Source of the DNA: Saksenaea vasiformis B4078
Lineage: Eukaryota; Mucoromycota; Mucoromycetes; Mucorales; Saksenaeaceae
Assembly (NCBI GenBank): GCA_000697055.1
Contig: JNDT01001185.1
Span: 1 to 64,000, forward strand
DNA length: 64,000 nucleotides
Direction: 5' to 3'
This document shows positions 34,017-44,811 of the stretch, one piece after another. The notes under the pieces were generated by a model. That model saw only the letters and a list, made by a program, of their open reading frames with translations, had not been told where the DNA came from and did no database searches. Position 1 is the stretch's first letter; the number at the start of each line of letters is the position of its first letter. The position numbers were made by a program, and so were the translations under genes.

Positions 34017-34265
34017 TCTCATACAGAAGACGTGGTAATGATTGATTATTTTTTACATCATGCCAAAAGGTGTGTGAAAGGTACGGTCTTTTGGTCTCAT
34101 GCAGACAGCGTGCCGGTGATAGGGCAGTATCATATCATGCAAAGGATGAATCAGTGATCGGGTTCTTTTGACTCATACAAACGGTGTCTCAAAAACAGCA
34201 TCCCGTCGTCTCATGCAAAAAGTGCCTTGAAGATAGGTTTCTCTTATATCACACAGAAAGGATGT
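34017..34265 (+). repeat. Degenerate 38-39 bp tandem repeat array
   Basis: The core TCTCATGCA (with variants CATCATGCC, TATCATGCA, ACTCATACA, TATCACACA) starts at 34017, 34056, 34095, 34133, 34171, 34209 and 34247. The spacings are 39, 39, 38, 38, 38 and 38. Units continue with an A-rich stretch, AGTGTCTC or similar, GATAGG and a T-rich end. A more diverged unit may start at 33952. Units differ from each other by roughly a third, so the array is old. It lies directly before copy 2 of the dispersed repeat. Confidence 0.75.
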
Positions 34266-34309
34266 CTCAGATAACGGAAAGTGATGCATAGTTAAAGGGA
34301 CCACTTCTT

Positions 34310-34640
34310 TTTCCTTTTTCTTTCCCTGGCTCTGTTGGTACAAACATCCCCGATACGAATGTCAACTTTTACTACATATCCAGGATTACTCATGTTTCCT
34401 GTATGCCATTTAGGCTGCATGACCGCTGTCCCCGAACCGTCTTGGTCGTGTTGGTGCTTTACGCCCACATTCAAAGTACGTAAACGTTGCGTCCACTGGA
34501 GAGACCGAGTTCATGTAAGTTGATTAATATTCAGACGAAACATTGAGGTACTGATGGCCGCATAGTCTATTCTTCTTTAGCGCAAACTTGACTCTTCAGA
34601 GACGTGAGATTTATTTAGTGTAGTGTAAAAAAAAAGATTC
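34310..34640 (+). repeat. Dispersed repeat, copy 2 (short form)
   Basis: It matches copy 1 at 8390-8935 in two blocks of the same order: about 34325-34450 and about 34488-34605. Shared words include GGCTCTGTT, AACATCCCCG, CTGCATG, CCGAACCGTC, TGCGTCCAC, AGTTCATGTAAGT and CTTTAGC. The central part of copy 1 is missing or replaced. The 10-bp inverted pair of copy 1 is degraded here (TGCGTCCA kept, right arm mutated). The end has AATAAA near 34639. Confidence 0.7.
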
Positions 34641-34934
34641 AATAAACAGTATGTTCATTGTGGAAATCCGTGACACCTTACTGTCAATCTGGAGGACACC
34701 AAAACATTGTTTAACTTTATATTTTGTCTAACCTTGTTTTATGATGTAATTATTTGTTGCTGGTGTCTCTTAAATGATTAGCGGAAACAAAGCTGCAAAA
34801 AATTGCGGATAAATTTGTCGATGTCTATAGAGGGTCCTTCCGTTTGACTGTGGGGGCATAGGTTGCGTTTTATTGAATTGTGCCTATTACACATTCCATA
34901 TTTTAAAGCTATCGAGTTTTATATGTTCTTAGAT

Positions 34935-36717
34935 TTATGCCGATACCAATGACCATCGCGACTGGGCTGCGGTAGTTTGAGGTGAGGTTGGCTGCACTTC
35001 GAGATGGTGCACTAGATCATCTGGACATTCCAACCTGCTTTGACAAATAACATGAGCGACTCTTTTTAGAGAACTGATCACGGGAAACATATGTACCTGG
35101 CCTTCAGAATTCCTTTTTTCTGGGGGACAGTTAAACCAGGAGACTGCAGCGCGGCACGGATCATCCTGGGCAGCAACGTGTGATCCAAATTTGTATACGG
35201 CTTTGATACATGGCTATGTAAGATAGCTACAAATATGAAGTCAATATGCTAGTTGCTTATCTTTTTTCCATGACACAATGCCTGTTGCTTGTTTGTAATA
35301 CTCATAAAGGTGGTCTCTTTGCATTGTTGTGATTATGTGAGGTTGGTCCCAAGGAAACTTGATCAAGAGGGAGATGAAGTGCTCAAACGGGCGCTCACCA
35401 CACTTGCGCGAAAAATGCAGCTACGATATGTGAAGTCAAAGGAAAAAAAACTGAGGAAGTAATCATAGAGCTGTCAATGTGAACTAAATTACCTTGTAAT
35501 TTCTGCACACTGCTAAAAGAGCTTCGAACTCTTTTCGCTGGATGAGTGACGGTGGCGTGTTGCTACCTGTAAACACTTCAAGATTACGGTTCGCAGTAAA
35601 GTCTGCGGTTCCTGTGCCATCACTTTCAAACTGTCCTGGCCATCCTGAGAAGAGCTTGCTCATTAATTCACCTTGCGAACTTTCGGCAAGGAATAGCTTG
35701 CGTCCTTTCACAGGCGTGCGTTTGACTTTTTTAATAGCTGCCTGAGTATTGACGTTTGGTGCCAATTCCACATAGGCATCGGACAATGTCTTGCCCGTCA
35801 TTTTGTTCATCATAATCTGCATAAACTAGATAAGGACATGGCGAAGAAATTATGCTGAAGCTTACATGAATATTCTGCTCAAGTTCTTTAGGACTTGGCA
35901 TAGCAACAGAAGAAAATATCTCTTTCAGCTCGGGCAAGGAAATGCTCCATGGAATCTAGCAACAAGTGAAAGTGAGTAAAAACGTCATCGTCTGCGTGTC
36001 AGGGAAACTTGCGTTAGCGACTTTGATCACCGGATATTTCGTGTCTGTCTCTTCACCAGATCCTAACGAAAGGAACGAAAAGGAATCAGACAGCAATTTG
36101 TAAGCCTTTCTGGGACTTTCGCTCTTATTCTCCAGATTGTTCGGCACGAGCGGCATGGAGGTCACCACTGTTTCGGAGGCGCCGGCGACCTTTGCCCAAG
36201 CTACATTGCTGTTCTTTGGACCCAACGGGCACGATGTCATATTACCTTGCCAAGCAGATGACGATTGGCATGGTTTCTGCCTCTGAACGACGGCATTGGA
36301 AGGATATCCTTGCATCGTTGGTGGGAACAGCGAGAAGAATGACGAGTATTCGAGGGGTCTTTCTTTAATTACTGGATATGACTCTTGCTGATCGCGCATG
36401 TGGAAGTAATTTGCGTCCCTGAAGGTTGCTGGTGTCGATGTATATGCCAAGTGAGAAAAAAAGAAAGCTTCCAAATACTCCGGGTCAAGAGGACACTCAC
36501 CGTCTTCCGAACAAATACTAGAGAACGCAGAGTTCGCGAGTAATCGATGTACCGCAGTAATGTCAAGACACTCGGATGAAGTGGGTGTTTGCTCTGTGGC
36601 ATTATTTTTGGTGCCTGTCGTAATGATTAAAACAATAGACCATCCGCAAAAATAGCTACCTGATAACGATTCGCACAGCGAATCGCTAAAGTGGGACGCA
36701 GCTTTTGAAACGAACAT
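34935..36717 (-). CDS. RRM-domain RNA-binding protein with two GC-AG introns
   Basis: Eight exons (36717-36660, 36614-36501, 36428-36013, 35955-35866, 35825-35493, 35420-35282, 35226-35097, 35037-34935) join in frame to 460 residues. The RRM starts YPVIKVANIPWSISLPELKE (RNP2-like VANIPW) and continues across introns to MNKMTGKTLSDAYVELA, then KRTPVKGRKLFLAESSQ. The rest carries a second region with FPWDQPHIITTMQRDHLYEYYKQ, possibly another diverged RRM-like or partner-binding element. Introns after exon 3 (donor AAC/GCAAGT) and exon 6 (donor CAG/GCATTG) start with GC. Exon phases and the total only work with them. The N-terminal third is Ser/Pro-rich and disordered. The 72-nt second intron is stop-free and in frame. 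Confidence 0.8.
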
Positions 36718-39700
36718 GCTTAACGCGATAGTGCCTAACAGGATACCAAAATCAATAAGGAAGAAAATGAAGAACTGAACGAGTGCCGCAGCACACTCAG
36801 ATCACGATACTATTATTGGTCTCCTCAGTTGAAGGTGATTGAACGCGTACGCCTTGCGTCTTCTCAGCCGATTTCTTTTTACAACTGTTGATTAAAAATA
36901 ATTGTCTGCGCCTCAAAGAAAATGAAGGAAAGAAAGGAAGAAAGAGAAAGGGGAAAGAAAGAAGTCAAATGAATTTTTGTTTGCCTTCACGAATAGGCGC
37001 ATGAATGGCTATGTGACTGTTCCAGTTTGCCACGGAAGCCAAACCGTGTTGGTATGGCATCTGCAGAGCAAAAAAGCACCTATCACTATAGCGACGGAAC
37101 AAGGTTTTCGAGTTTCTGACGTGGGAAATAAACAAACCGTATCGCTTTTTGCATGATCCAGTTACTGCTAATAACGAAACAACAAAAAGAGGTCGATCAG
37201 GGATGGGTGTAACAATTAAGGACAGACCAATGAAACGACATAACATGCTATTATAAGGAGGTATGGATGGATGCCTCTCATCTTTTTTTATGTGTTGTTA
37301 ACTATTTTCTAGCCCGACAACCAATGACAATAAAATACGAGTTTCGAGGGGAAAAGAGGGTCCAGGCCAGTCGAAGAAATCTGGATGCTCAAAATATCTC
37401 TGCACGTCTTTCTGCCATTGCACAAAATAACATACATATTGCTTAAAAAAGAAAGAAAATCGTCGGTGGAGAGAATATCACGATGGGAAGGCCCTTTTTT
37501 CTTCTTTAGTTTATGTGCTCAACCATATCGGGTGCATTCAGTCTTTCAGCAATGGAATAACGTAGGTTCATTCAGCAGTACTTCAAGTCGCTGCAACTTT
37601 GCACAAGCATACTTGTCCCTTGGAGTAAACTGAAGTCCCATTTATTAAACTTTTCCGGTAGCTCTGCAAAAAGTTCAACTATACTTTCCACGAACCACAA
37701 TACCGCCTCAAGGACCAATCCTGTCAGCAAAGACCAACGTGAACAGTACAGCCTACAGATTTCCCATTTAAGGTATCTTGTGAAACCACGTACGGAATGC
37801 TTACCACAAGTTTCGGCAATCTTCATCACGCGTGCTCCGTTGTCCAAAATTTGGAACAGTTGACTTTTGCTCTGGACTACGAAAACAATAAGTTGGTGCA
37901 TATAATAGACAAAATATCATTGTTCATCACTTTGAATAATGGTTGCTTTGCAAAGACGGTTAATTTAAAACATATATGTTCAGTTGATTGCACGACGCTG
38001 GCAGCATCAACTACTTGCAATCATAATATCCTTCATAACATTTATGTAACTGTGGTACAGTGCATGCAGCGCTGGATTATTCCGCGACGGAAGTCTGAAG
38101 ATCCAAAGTGGGAACTACATTGTAATAACCGTAAGTGATGATTGGATGATGAACGCAAGATAATATTTGTCGAGACCCGCGTGATGATTTAAATGCATAC
38201 CGAGGAAACACCTTGACAAGGGAAAAGATATTTTCTCGTGATCTTCGCGTTTAGCCTTTCGGGGAACGTGGCTACTAATTGTTCTTTTTTTTTCTTTTCT
38301 TCGCGACGGTTGAGATGCTATCATCCTGCATGGAGGTGCTATGCTCGTAGCCAGAAGGTATTCAAAAGCAGTCAAAATGCCGATATGAACGACGTATTTT
38401 AGCGTATGTTGATTTATACAGGAAATCACCAACCTTATGGCCACAATGAGGCTATATCATTAGCAATGTCTTCAATCAGGAGTATCCGCGGAGTAAATGA
38501 AAGTCTCCAATATTCAGATAACTAAACGGTCTCAACATAAAAATTGTGTCAAAAGCAAATATTTAAACAGGAAGACATGCTTTCGGCTGAACACATGTAA
38601 AAATTCATTCATTTTACGTCGTTAGACTCCAAGAAACGTGTCCCAGGCCTTAACAATGTAAGATACCAATTCAATATTCAAGCAAAATTGCACCCAAACG
38701 TTATTCATATGTTAACCATGAGATTTTTTTAAGCTGCTCAAAGAAAACTTGCATCAAGCTTATCTACGTCAAAGTTTTATGGCGATTTACTAACGATGCA
38801 TATAGCTGGCATTTCTTAACGCATATAGCTGGCATTTCTTAACACAAAATCGGCTCTTCATGCAGCAAAATCTATTCGACTGGCAGTGCGAACTGGCATC
38901 ACATGTGCTGCTCATAATTTAAACACTCAGGTGACACCGTTTCTTAGACTGATTATGAGCCGGCATCCCCTAACGATCGTCCGGGAAGGGACCACTTTCT
39001 CACGATAAAGTTCCAGTGTTAGTGAAACTGTAATGCACAGATCAGTCGGTTCACGACGGGAACTCAAGTAATTAACGACCCTGCATCCTTGAATTTACAC
39101 CATACGCTTACATAACGCCTCATGCCCAACCAGTACATTCGAGCCTCTCCAAAGGTTACCAACCAATCTGGATGCCCGTAGACTTGCCTCCACGTTGAGA
39201 ATCTTTCTCGTTGATATAAAACCGGCTGCCATTGATTATTTATTGCTGGATCGCTGCTGGCTTTTCATTTTATTTTATTTTACTGCCTCTGGCGTCTTAA
39301 CGTTGCTCTTAAACAAGTTTCGGAGGAAACTGTTTGCCGTCCTTTTTCAGTGTGACAGTTGGAGGAGATATTTTCCACGATGAGTTAACTAGCCGTGCGT
39401 CTTTGATGGTTTCAGTACTAATTTCAAGCTCGCAAACTTAAACCCACTTTGTGCCACCACCGTTTTGAGGCCATCTGCTCGAAGCTCGAAAGCTTTCTGG
39501 AATGTTCCTTTTCTTGTCAAAGTGCAACGTGAGTCATTTTATTGTAGCAGTTCATAAAGTCTCTGTGATTAAGCCCAACGCTATGCTCTTCGGTCTTGCT
39601 ATGTAGAGCACGTCTTCTCGATGTACACATTTCCCTTCTCTGTGGTTTTTGCTGTATGACTTTCCCATTGAGCTTTCGTTTTCGGTCAGCCTTTTGCCCA

Positions 39701-39947
39701 CTGCAACCGTTACTCTTGGCTTCTAAACGCCAGGATATAAATATTCCTGCTATAGGTTATAGTGAATCTATAGCTTATTACATACAGCATGTGACCGTCT
39801 GTAACTATGCACACAATCATCGCAGACTATTTTTGGTGGTACATAACTTTCGGGCACAGCTTTACCGTTTTCCCGGCATGCGTTTACAAGGAAGATGTAT
39901 TCATTTATTCAAAGGATACAGAGGTATGGTAGGTGCGTTGTAAACTT
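36718..39947. other. Long intergenic region
   Basis: About 3.2 kb without a gene I can support. The part next to 36717 has purine-rich runs (36920-36960) and should include the RRM gene promoter. A minus-strand open run at 37572-37901 has fairly good codon bias but no start, domain or consistent exon partners; it could be a remnant or part of an unannotated gene. A 23-bp tandem duplication lies at 38798-38843. Nothing else is evident. Confidence 0.4.
38798..38843 (+). repeat. Perfect 23-bp tandem duplication
   Basis: The unit begins GCATATAGCTGG and ends TTCTTAAC. It occurs twice with no mismatch, at 38798-38820 and 38821-38843. The absence of differences suggests a recent slip or double-strand-break repair event. 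Confidence 0.9.
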
Positions 39948-40431
39948 TTAGAAGGGAAGGTTTTCGCAACGTTCCAGCACCCATCTCTGGTTGGAAGCAA
40001 CCTCGCCACCCCTCTTATTGTACAGGATGACTGGAACACCGTCTTCATCTTCAGCACCCTGAATATCCAGAACCAAGTCGGGTCTTTCACTGCAGTAGAT
40101 ATAACCTTCGTCATCGATCTGCCAACGCTGGTTGGCGGCCTCAAATTCCTCCTTTCGTCCATACTGGATAATCTGGGACTCAGGCTCCATTTCACCGCCA
40201 GAGATGTCAAGAACTTTAGCAGACTGAGCATTAATGAAGTAACCATCTTCGATACGCCACAATTGGTTCAAGAAATCGCTCTCCTTCTGCTGATATACGA
40301 TAATGTTCGCTCCATCCTAGTTCAAACATGAGAACCTACTCTCGCTTTGGTTCCGTTCCTACCTCAAGGGAGCCGTCTTCGACATCCAGCACACGATTGT
40401 TGAATTGACTCTTGATAAAATAGTACGCCAT
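39948..40431 (-). CDS. Small ricin-type (beta-trefoil) lectin
   Basis: Two exons (40431-40363, 40316-39948) join in frame to 145 residues. The protein is a single beta-trefoil: three repeats end in Q-x-W type motifs (LNQLWRIED, ANQRWQIDD, SNQRWVLER), each preceded by a VLDVE/VLDISG/VLDIQG strand. Ricin-B-like folds bind galactose-type glycans. No signal peptide is present and the protein is small and acidic, as in cytosolic fungal lectins that often serve in storage or defence against grazers. It has no catalytic domain, so it is a lectin only. The intron lies between the first and second strands of repeat one. Confidence 0.9.
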
Positions 40432-42163
40432 TTTGAAAAAAAAGCGAAAAGTGAAGAACGAAAGTACCCGACGACGACTAGGCTTTTATAATGATTTCGT
40501 CACAACTTTCCTTATTTTCTTACTCGGTATTCCACCCGAGCGCTCTTTTCTTGTTTATATCCCGAAGATGTCTGGGGACAAGAGTTCCCAACGCGGATGT
40601 AACTGCTGGATGACGCATCACCTCACGTGTACTAACTTCGAACGAAGCGGCATCTTATTTTAGCGCAGCAATTATCTCAGATGTCACCGATGAGAATCCG
40701 CATCTTATCACGACAACGCGCCAAGGGTTAAGCTTGACGCATCTGTTCATGCCTGAAAACACGAGTTACCCATTACATTTCCCTCTCCGCAATCGCCACT
40801 GTGGCTCGTTAGCGGTTACACGCTCCTTTTTAGAGTTCACATGAATCGGACACGTTCGAAATTGCCCGTTAAAACAATGATTGCTTTGTACTATAAGTCA
40901 GGTTTAATGTCGGGAATGGATAATCTATAATCTGATCCCCAATCAAGCTCGATATCCCCAAAAATAAACAAATTTGGGAGACAGTTACGCTGCTGAGAGA
41001 ATTGTGGGATGGCCCATCTAGCGTGACACATGCAATTTGTAACCTCGCAAACGCGTGCAGTAAAAAAGCCGATATCTCTTACCAGTTGAAGAAGAAGATA
41101 CAAGCGCCTGTGCAACGATAACCGTGATGACCTGCGAACGGCCACAACGTGGCTGGAGTATGAGACATAATCAGAAGAACTACAGTCAATGCTGGCTGCA
41201 ACATTGCAAAGATAGATTGCATATCTAATGCTTAGGATACTTATTCCTTTATTGTGGATAATCACAGAACAGGACATTTGAGAACTTCACCATTTTCCTT
41301 TTGCACCATGGCGATACTCGACGAATGCAATATGCATAGCGGATCCGGAATTCTCAGATGAGCATAATGTCCCTAGGTAACACGCATCGCAGTTGCGATG
41401 TTGAGTGAACTGGAACGGCATTGTTCTTTCACTTTCGTTTTGCGACGCGTATTACTTTAACGTTCACGCAACTTAGAGCACGAGGTTGAATCTTTCAACA
41501 ATCATCCCACCCGGTAAACAAAGCCCGCTTTGTCAGATTCATGCTTAACCCGACAACTATACTTTGGCAGAAGATCAATGGACGTATTTTTGATGTTGCC
41601 GTGCAATATGTATTTTACTTTTGCACTGGTTGATTGTGAATATCAAAGTGCAGAATGTATTACAAACTCCTCTGTGTGTATCGTGTACGCGCTTCACAAG
41701 AGATTTCTCATGCTATATCTTAAACCATTATGCTCAGCCTATCGTGTACAAGCTGAACCGAATCCCGATGCTTTACTGCAACCACACACATCAGCTATCC
41801 GTGACATCTTCTCTTTTTGGTACGTTGCTCAAGAGTTACCTCCATGGTACATTCTGTCCCGCAACCGTCCTCATTTCATCCAGTAACCAGCATGGTTGTA
41901 TCACAGTTCTCGTCGCATCGCTCAGATTTATTGCACTTACAGATGACTTATCATGTAAATCTCGTTGTTCAAGGATAAAAATGGTTGGCGGCGCAGGAAA
42001 CTCTTATGACGACCATATATTACAATGTTAAAGAAGGATCCCCCGAGCTATTGCACCGTTTCTACTAATGCTTTGCGTGTTTTCGAGGAATAATCATATA
42101 GCATTTTGAGATGTCGGGTCTGAAGCCACTTAATATCCTCGTACACTTGTCCTTTTTTTAGTA
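40432..42163. other. Intergenic region
   Basis: About 1.7 kb. The first 200 bp contain the lectin gene leader and likely promoter. Short ORFs on both strands (for example 40891-41277 minus, 41530-41886 plus) have no domain and poor codon bias. I see no gene. Confidence 0.45.
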
Positions 42164-42768
42164 TCAGCGATGAAACCAGTGCATGTTACCTTCGTTGACA
42201 AATGGAACGTTGGGCTCAGCCTGAATCCACAGTGTCTGCAAAAAATCGATTAATGCGGCCGACAGTAAAACCGATTCTTCAAGTGGTAGGCGTTCGATGT
42301 AACTGGTATCTAGTGCAAATGGATTGCTGACATCCATTGTCATGGCAACAACCTCCCATACTATTTCCCACAAAGCTACCTCTACGTTGACAAATGAGAA
42401 AACTAGTTCCATTTTTTGCTGCATAAAGTTTCCGAGTTACCTCGTGTCTTCCACTTGGTTGTGGATTCTAACATCAAGGGATTATCAGTGCTGTCTTCGC
42501 TGGTCTGGATCAAATGTTCATGATGAGACCGTAACTAACACAAGCTTAATACTGACAGGACTGCAAGTTACGCTGTTACCCAAACGTAAGGACACTTGTA
42601 TCGTGCGTAGCCTGCAACCAGGAAAACGGTACGGTCATGTTCCTTTCTCAGATCCTGATCGTCAGGGCTCCAGGGCTCGGGTTCTTTGCTTTTAGAAATC
42701 AGAACGTTAGAGTTGCTTATTCATAAACCAGGAACCACGTACTCGTGTTGAAAAAGTGCGCTCGGCAT
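42164..42768 (-). CDS. Small protein of unknown function, four exons
   Basis: Exons 42768-42729, 42683-42580, 42534-42441 and 42402-42164 join with matching phases to 158 residues. Codon bias (purine-first codons) supports coding, and all three introns are canonical GT-AG of 38-46 bp. The protein is acidic and Trp-rich: EPEPWSPDDQDLRKEH, then VFLVAGYARYKCPYVW, a mid segment VALWEIVWEVV that is amphipathic or membrane-touching, and NEGNMHWFHR at the C-terminus. I recognise no family. The third exon reads LRSHHEHLIQTSEDSTDN. No longer neighbour suggests a pathway. The donor of intron 1 (CCTG/GTTTAT) is weak, so the first 13 residues are less certain. Confidence 0.6.
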
Positions 42769-44811
42769 CAGTGAGGAGGGTTCTCTTCGCGTAACTGACT
42801 CTTTTTTTGGATCGTAAGTAGATAGTAGTAATTCCTCTCGGCTCCTCAAGAAAACTTCAAAGTACTTAAATCCCTAACACACATAAAGCCATTACATTGA
42901 CACTGCCATTGCCGAAATGCTTCCTACCCGGAGGCTTCCGAAGACAAGACATTCCTGAAGAAATGCAGAAAGCCTTGTAGTATCTCTGGGTAGCTCTTTC
43001 TACTCGGTATACGTTTGTCATGGAATGCTGACAGTGCTCATTCGATTACCTTTGGATCTGCACCCAACATGCGACGTGTAAAGCAGTGTGGAGCAAAGCG
43101 GAGTTCAACAGCAGGAATCACATGCAGACACTCGAAAAACAAGAATTACCATGCTATTTATTATTGTTTATTGGAATGGGAATTACGCTACTCCGCGTCC
43201 ATGAAAAATACGTTTTTACTTCAACGAATTTGGTTCCTCGGCGGACAGAAGAGATCATGTATGCATTTCCCATCAATTGTTCTATGATTGCTGTTGAGTT
43301 GCTCATCTACGCAATAGTATGTCCATTATTCGGATATGCGGATATGCGGATATGCGGATCATGGTTTTACTGCGTCAATGCTGTAGCAGTAAGAACGTCG
43401 TATCGGCGTTACCCGAGCCGGCAATTGCGTCGAGATAGTTGCATCGGAATAAGCGCTAAGCGCTTGAAACACAGGAAGGTTGCCTGTCAGGGGTTTCCAG
43501 GTGTCAAGACATCAAAATTGAGAAACCGAACAAGCAACAGAGCTAGGCATGGCTGGCCAAAACTTCCCGCACGGTCTTCCCCATGTTTCTCCATGCCTTC
43601 ATGTGCATGAGCACAATGGCAATCATGTTTTCCCATCTTGTTTTCGAAACAGCTTATGCATTAGACATGTCATTTGTCATTGTCTTTTTGATGAGAACAA
43701 CAAGACAAGACGAATGCTCATGTTGTCGTTCCTTGTCCTACAGTTAGATATATACTCAGCGTCACTCCGTTGGTTTGATTGATTGGTATCGTCTTTTAAG
43801 AGCAAGCGATCTCTATCTTCACTAAACCAGTTAACGGAACATCTGACGGAGCGTCCAGAAACTGCGCAACTTACTACGAGTTTGCTTGGAACACGTTTTG
43901 GGGAAAAATGGAACGGACAATGCCCTGATGCTAAAGATAGAAATACCCGATCCGCTAATAGTCTGTTGTCCCTTGTAGTGTATCATTCTTTATTGAATAG
44001 AGTCCGCGTCTAAACTGATAGCAACGGCGTCTAATAATGTTCACAAGTAAGTTAGATACGAGAAACAATCCCACTGGGTTATCAATAGAAGCATCTATGC
44101 GTCAAATTCATTTCCATTTATCCTTATCGCGCAAAAATCGTTTAACCTGGGTCTCAAAGTTTTCCAACCACAAATAATCACGGAAGCTCCCAGTACAACA
44201 AATATTTATTTTCTTCACACGATTTCATTGCATGATTCCTAGAAACAGTCGTTTGGACACGGCAAAAGTGACTGAACAGAGTCAATTTCTGTCAGGTTGC
44301 ATGTATCATTTTCTGTCTTTATTGGAATGTCTATTTCTTATCCTTATTCTCTTTGTATCTAATCCAGCCCATTGTTTCCTTGTCAGCGAAGAAGTGGCAC
44401 ACGTTGCCCATAGATGCGGCTAAATAAACTACCAGACTTTTATTCAGGTTTTTCAGCAGGCCGATTGTGCTCCTTCACATGAATATTGCACGCATACGAC
44501 GCGTGTAACCCCATTCTTAAACGCACTAGCCATAGCAGTGAACTATATGTAGGGGACTTTCCGATAGAACGAAGAAAGATGGGAACGTTTTTCTATCTGG
44601 ATGCACGAAGGCGGTCAAGTGGTAGATATATGTACGTACCTGTGTACTGTGGCTACGATTGCATGGACTTCCATCTAGACACACTAATACTAAATAAGCC
44701 CCGAAAAAAAAAAAGTTTCCTTATATAAGGGTAGAGCGGTTAGCGTGCAAATCAAGTGCTTCCCTCTTCCCTCTTTTTTTTTTAAACCAAACAAAAAAAA
44801 AAGCTTTGGAT
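42769..44811. other. Intergenic region
   Basis: About 2 kb between divergent genes. A plus-strand open run at 43086-43610 (174 codons) has no recognisable domain and contains the microsatellite at 43331. T-rich and A-rich runs at 44770-44800 just before the lipase start mark its leader. No gene supported. Confidence 0.4.
43331..43359 (+). repeat. 8-bp microsatellite (CGGATATG)
   Basis: Three full copies of CGGATATG followed by a partial CGGAT. Confidence 0.85.

Noticed and set aside
39948..40431. Ricin-like toxin
   Set aside because: Only the lectin (beta-trefoil) domain is present. There is no catalytic A-chain domain and no signal peptide.
43086..43610. 174-codon plus-strand ORF
   Set aside because: Contains a microsatellite, has no recognisable domain, and overlaps another open frame of similar quality.
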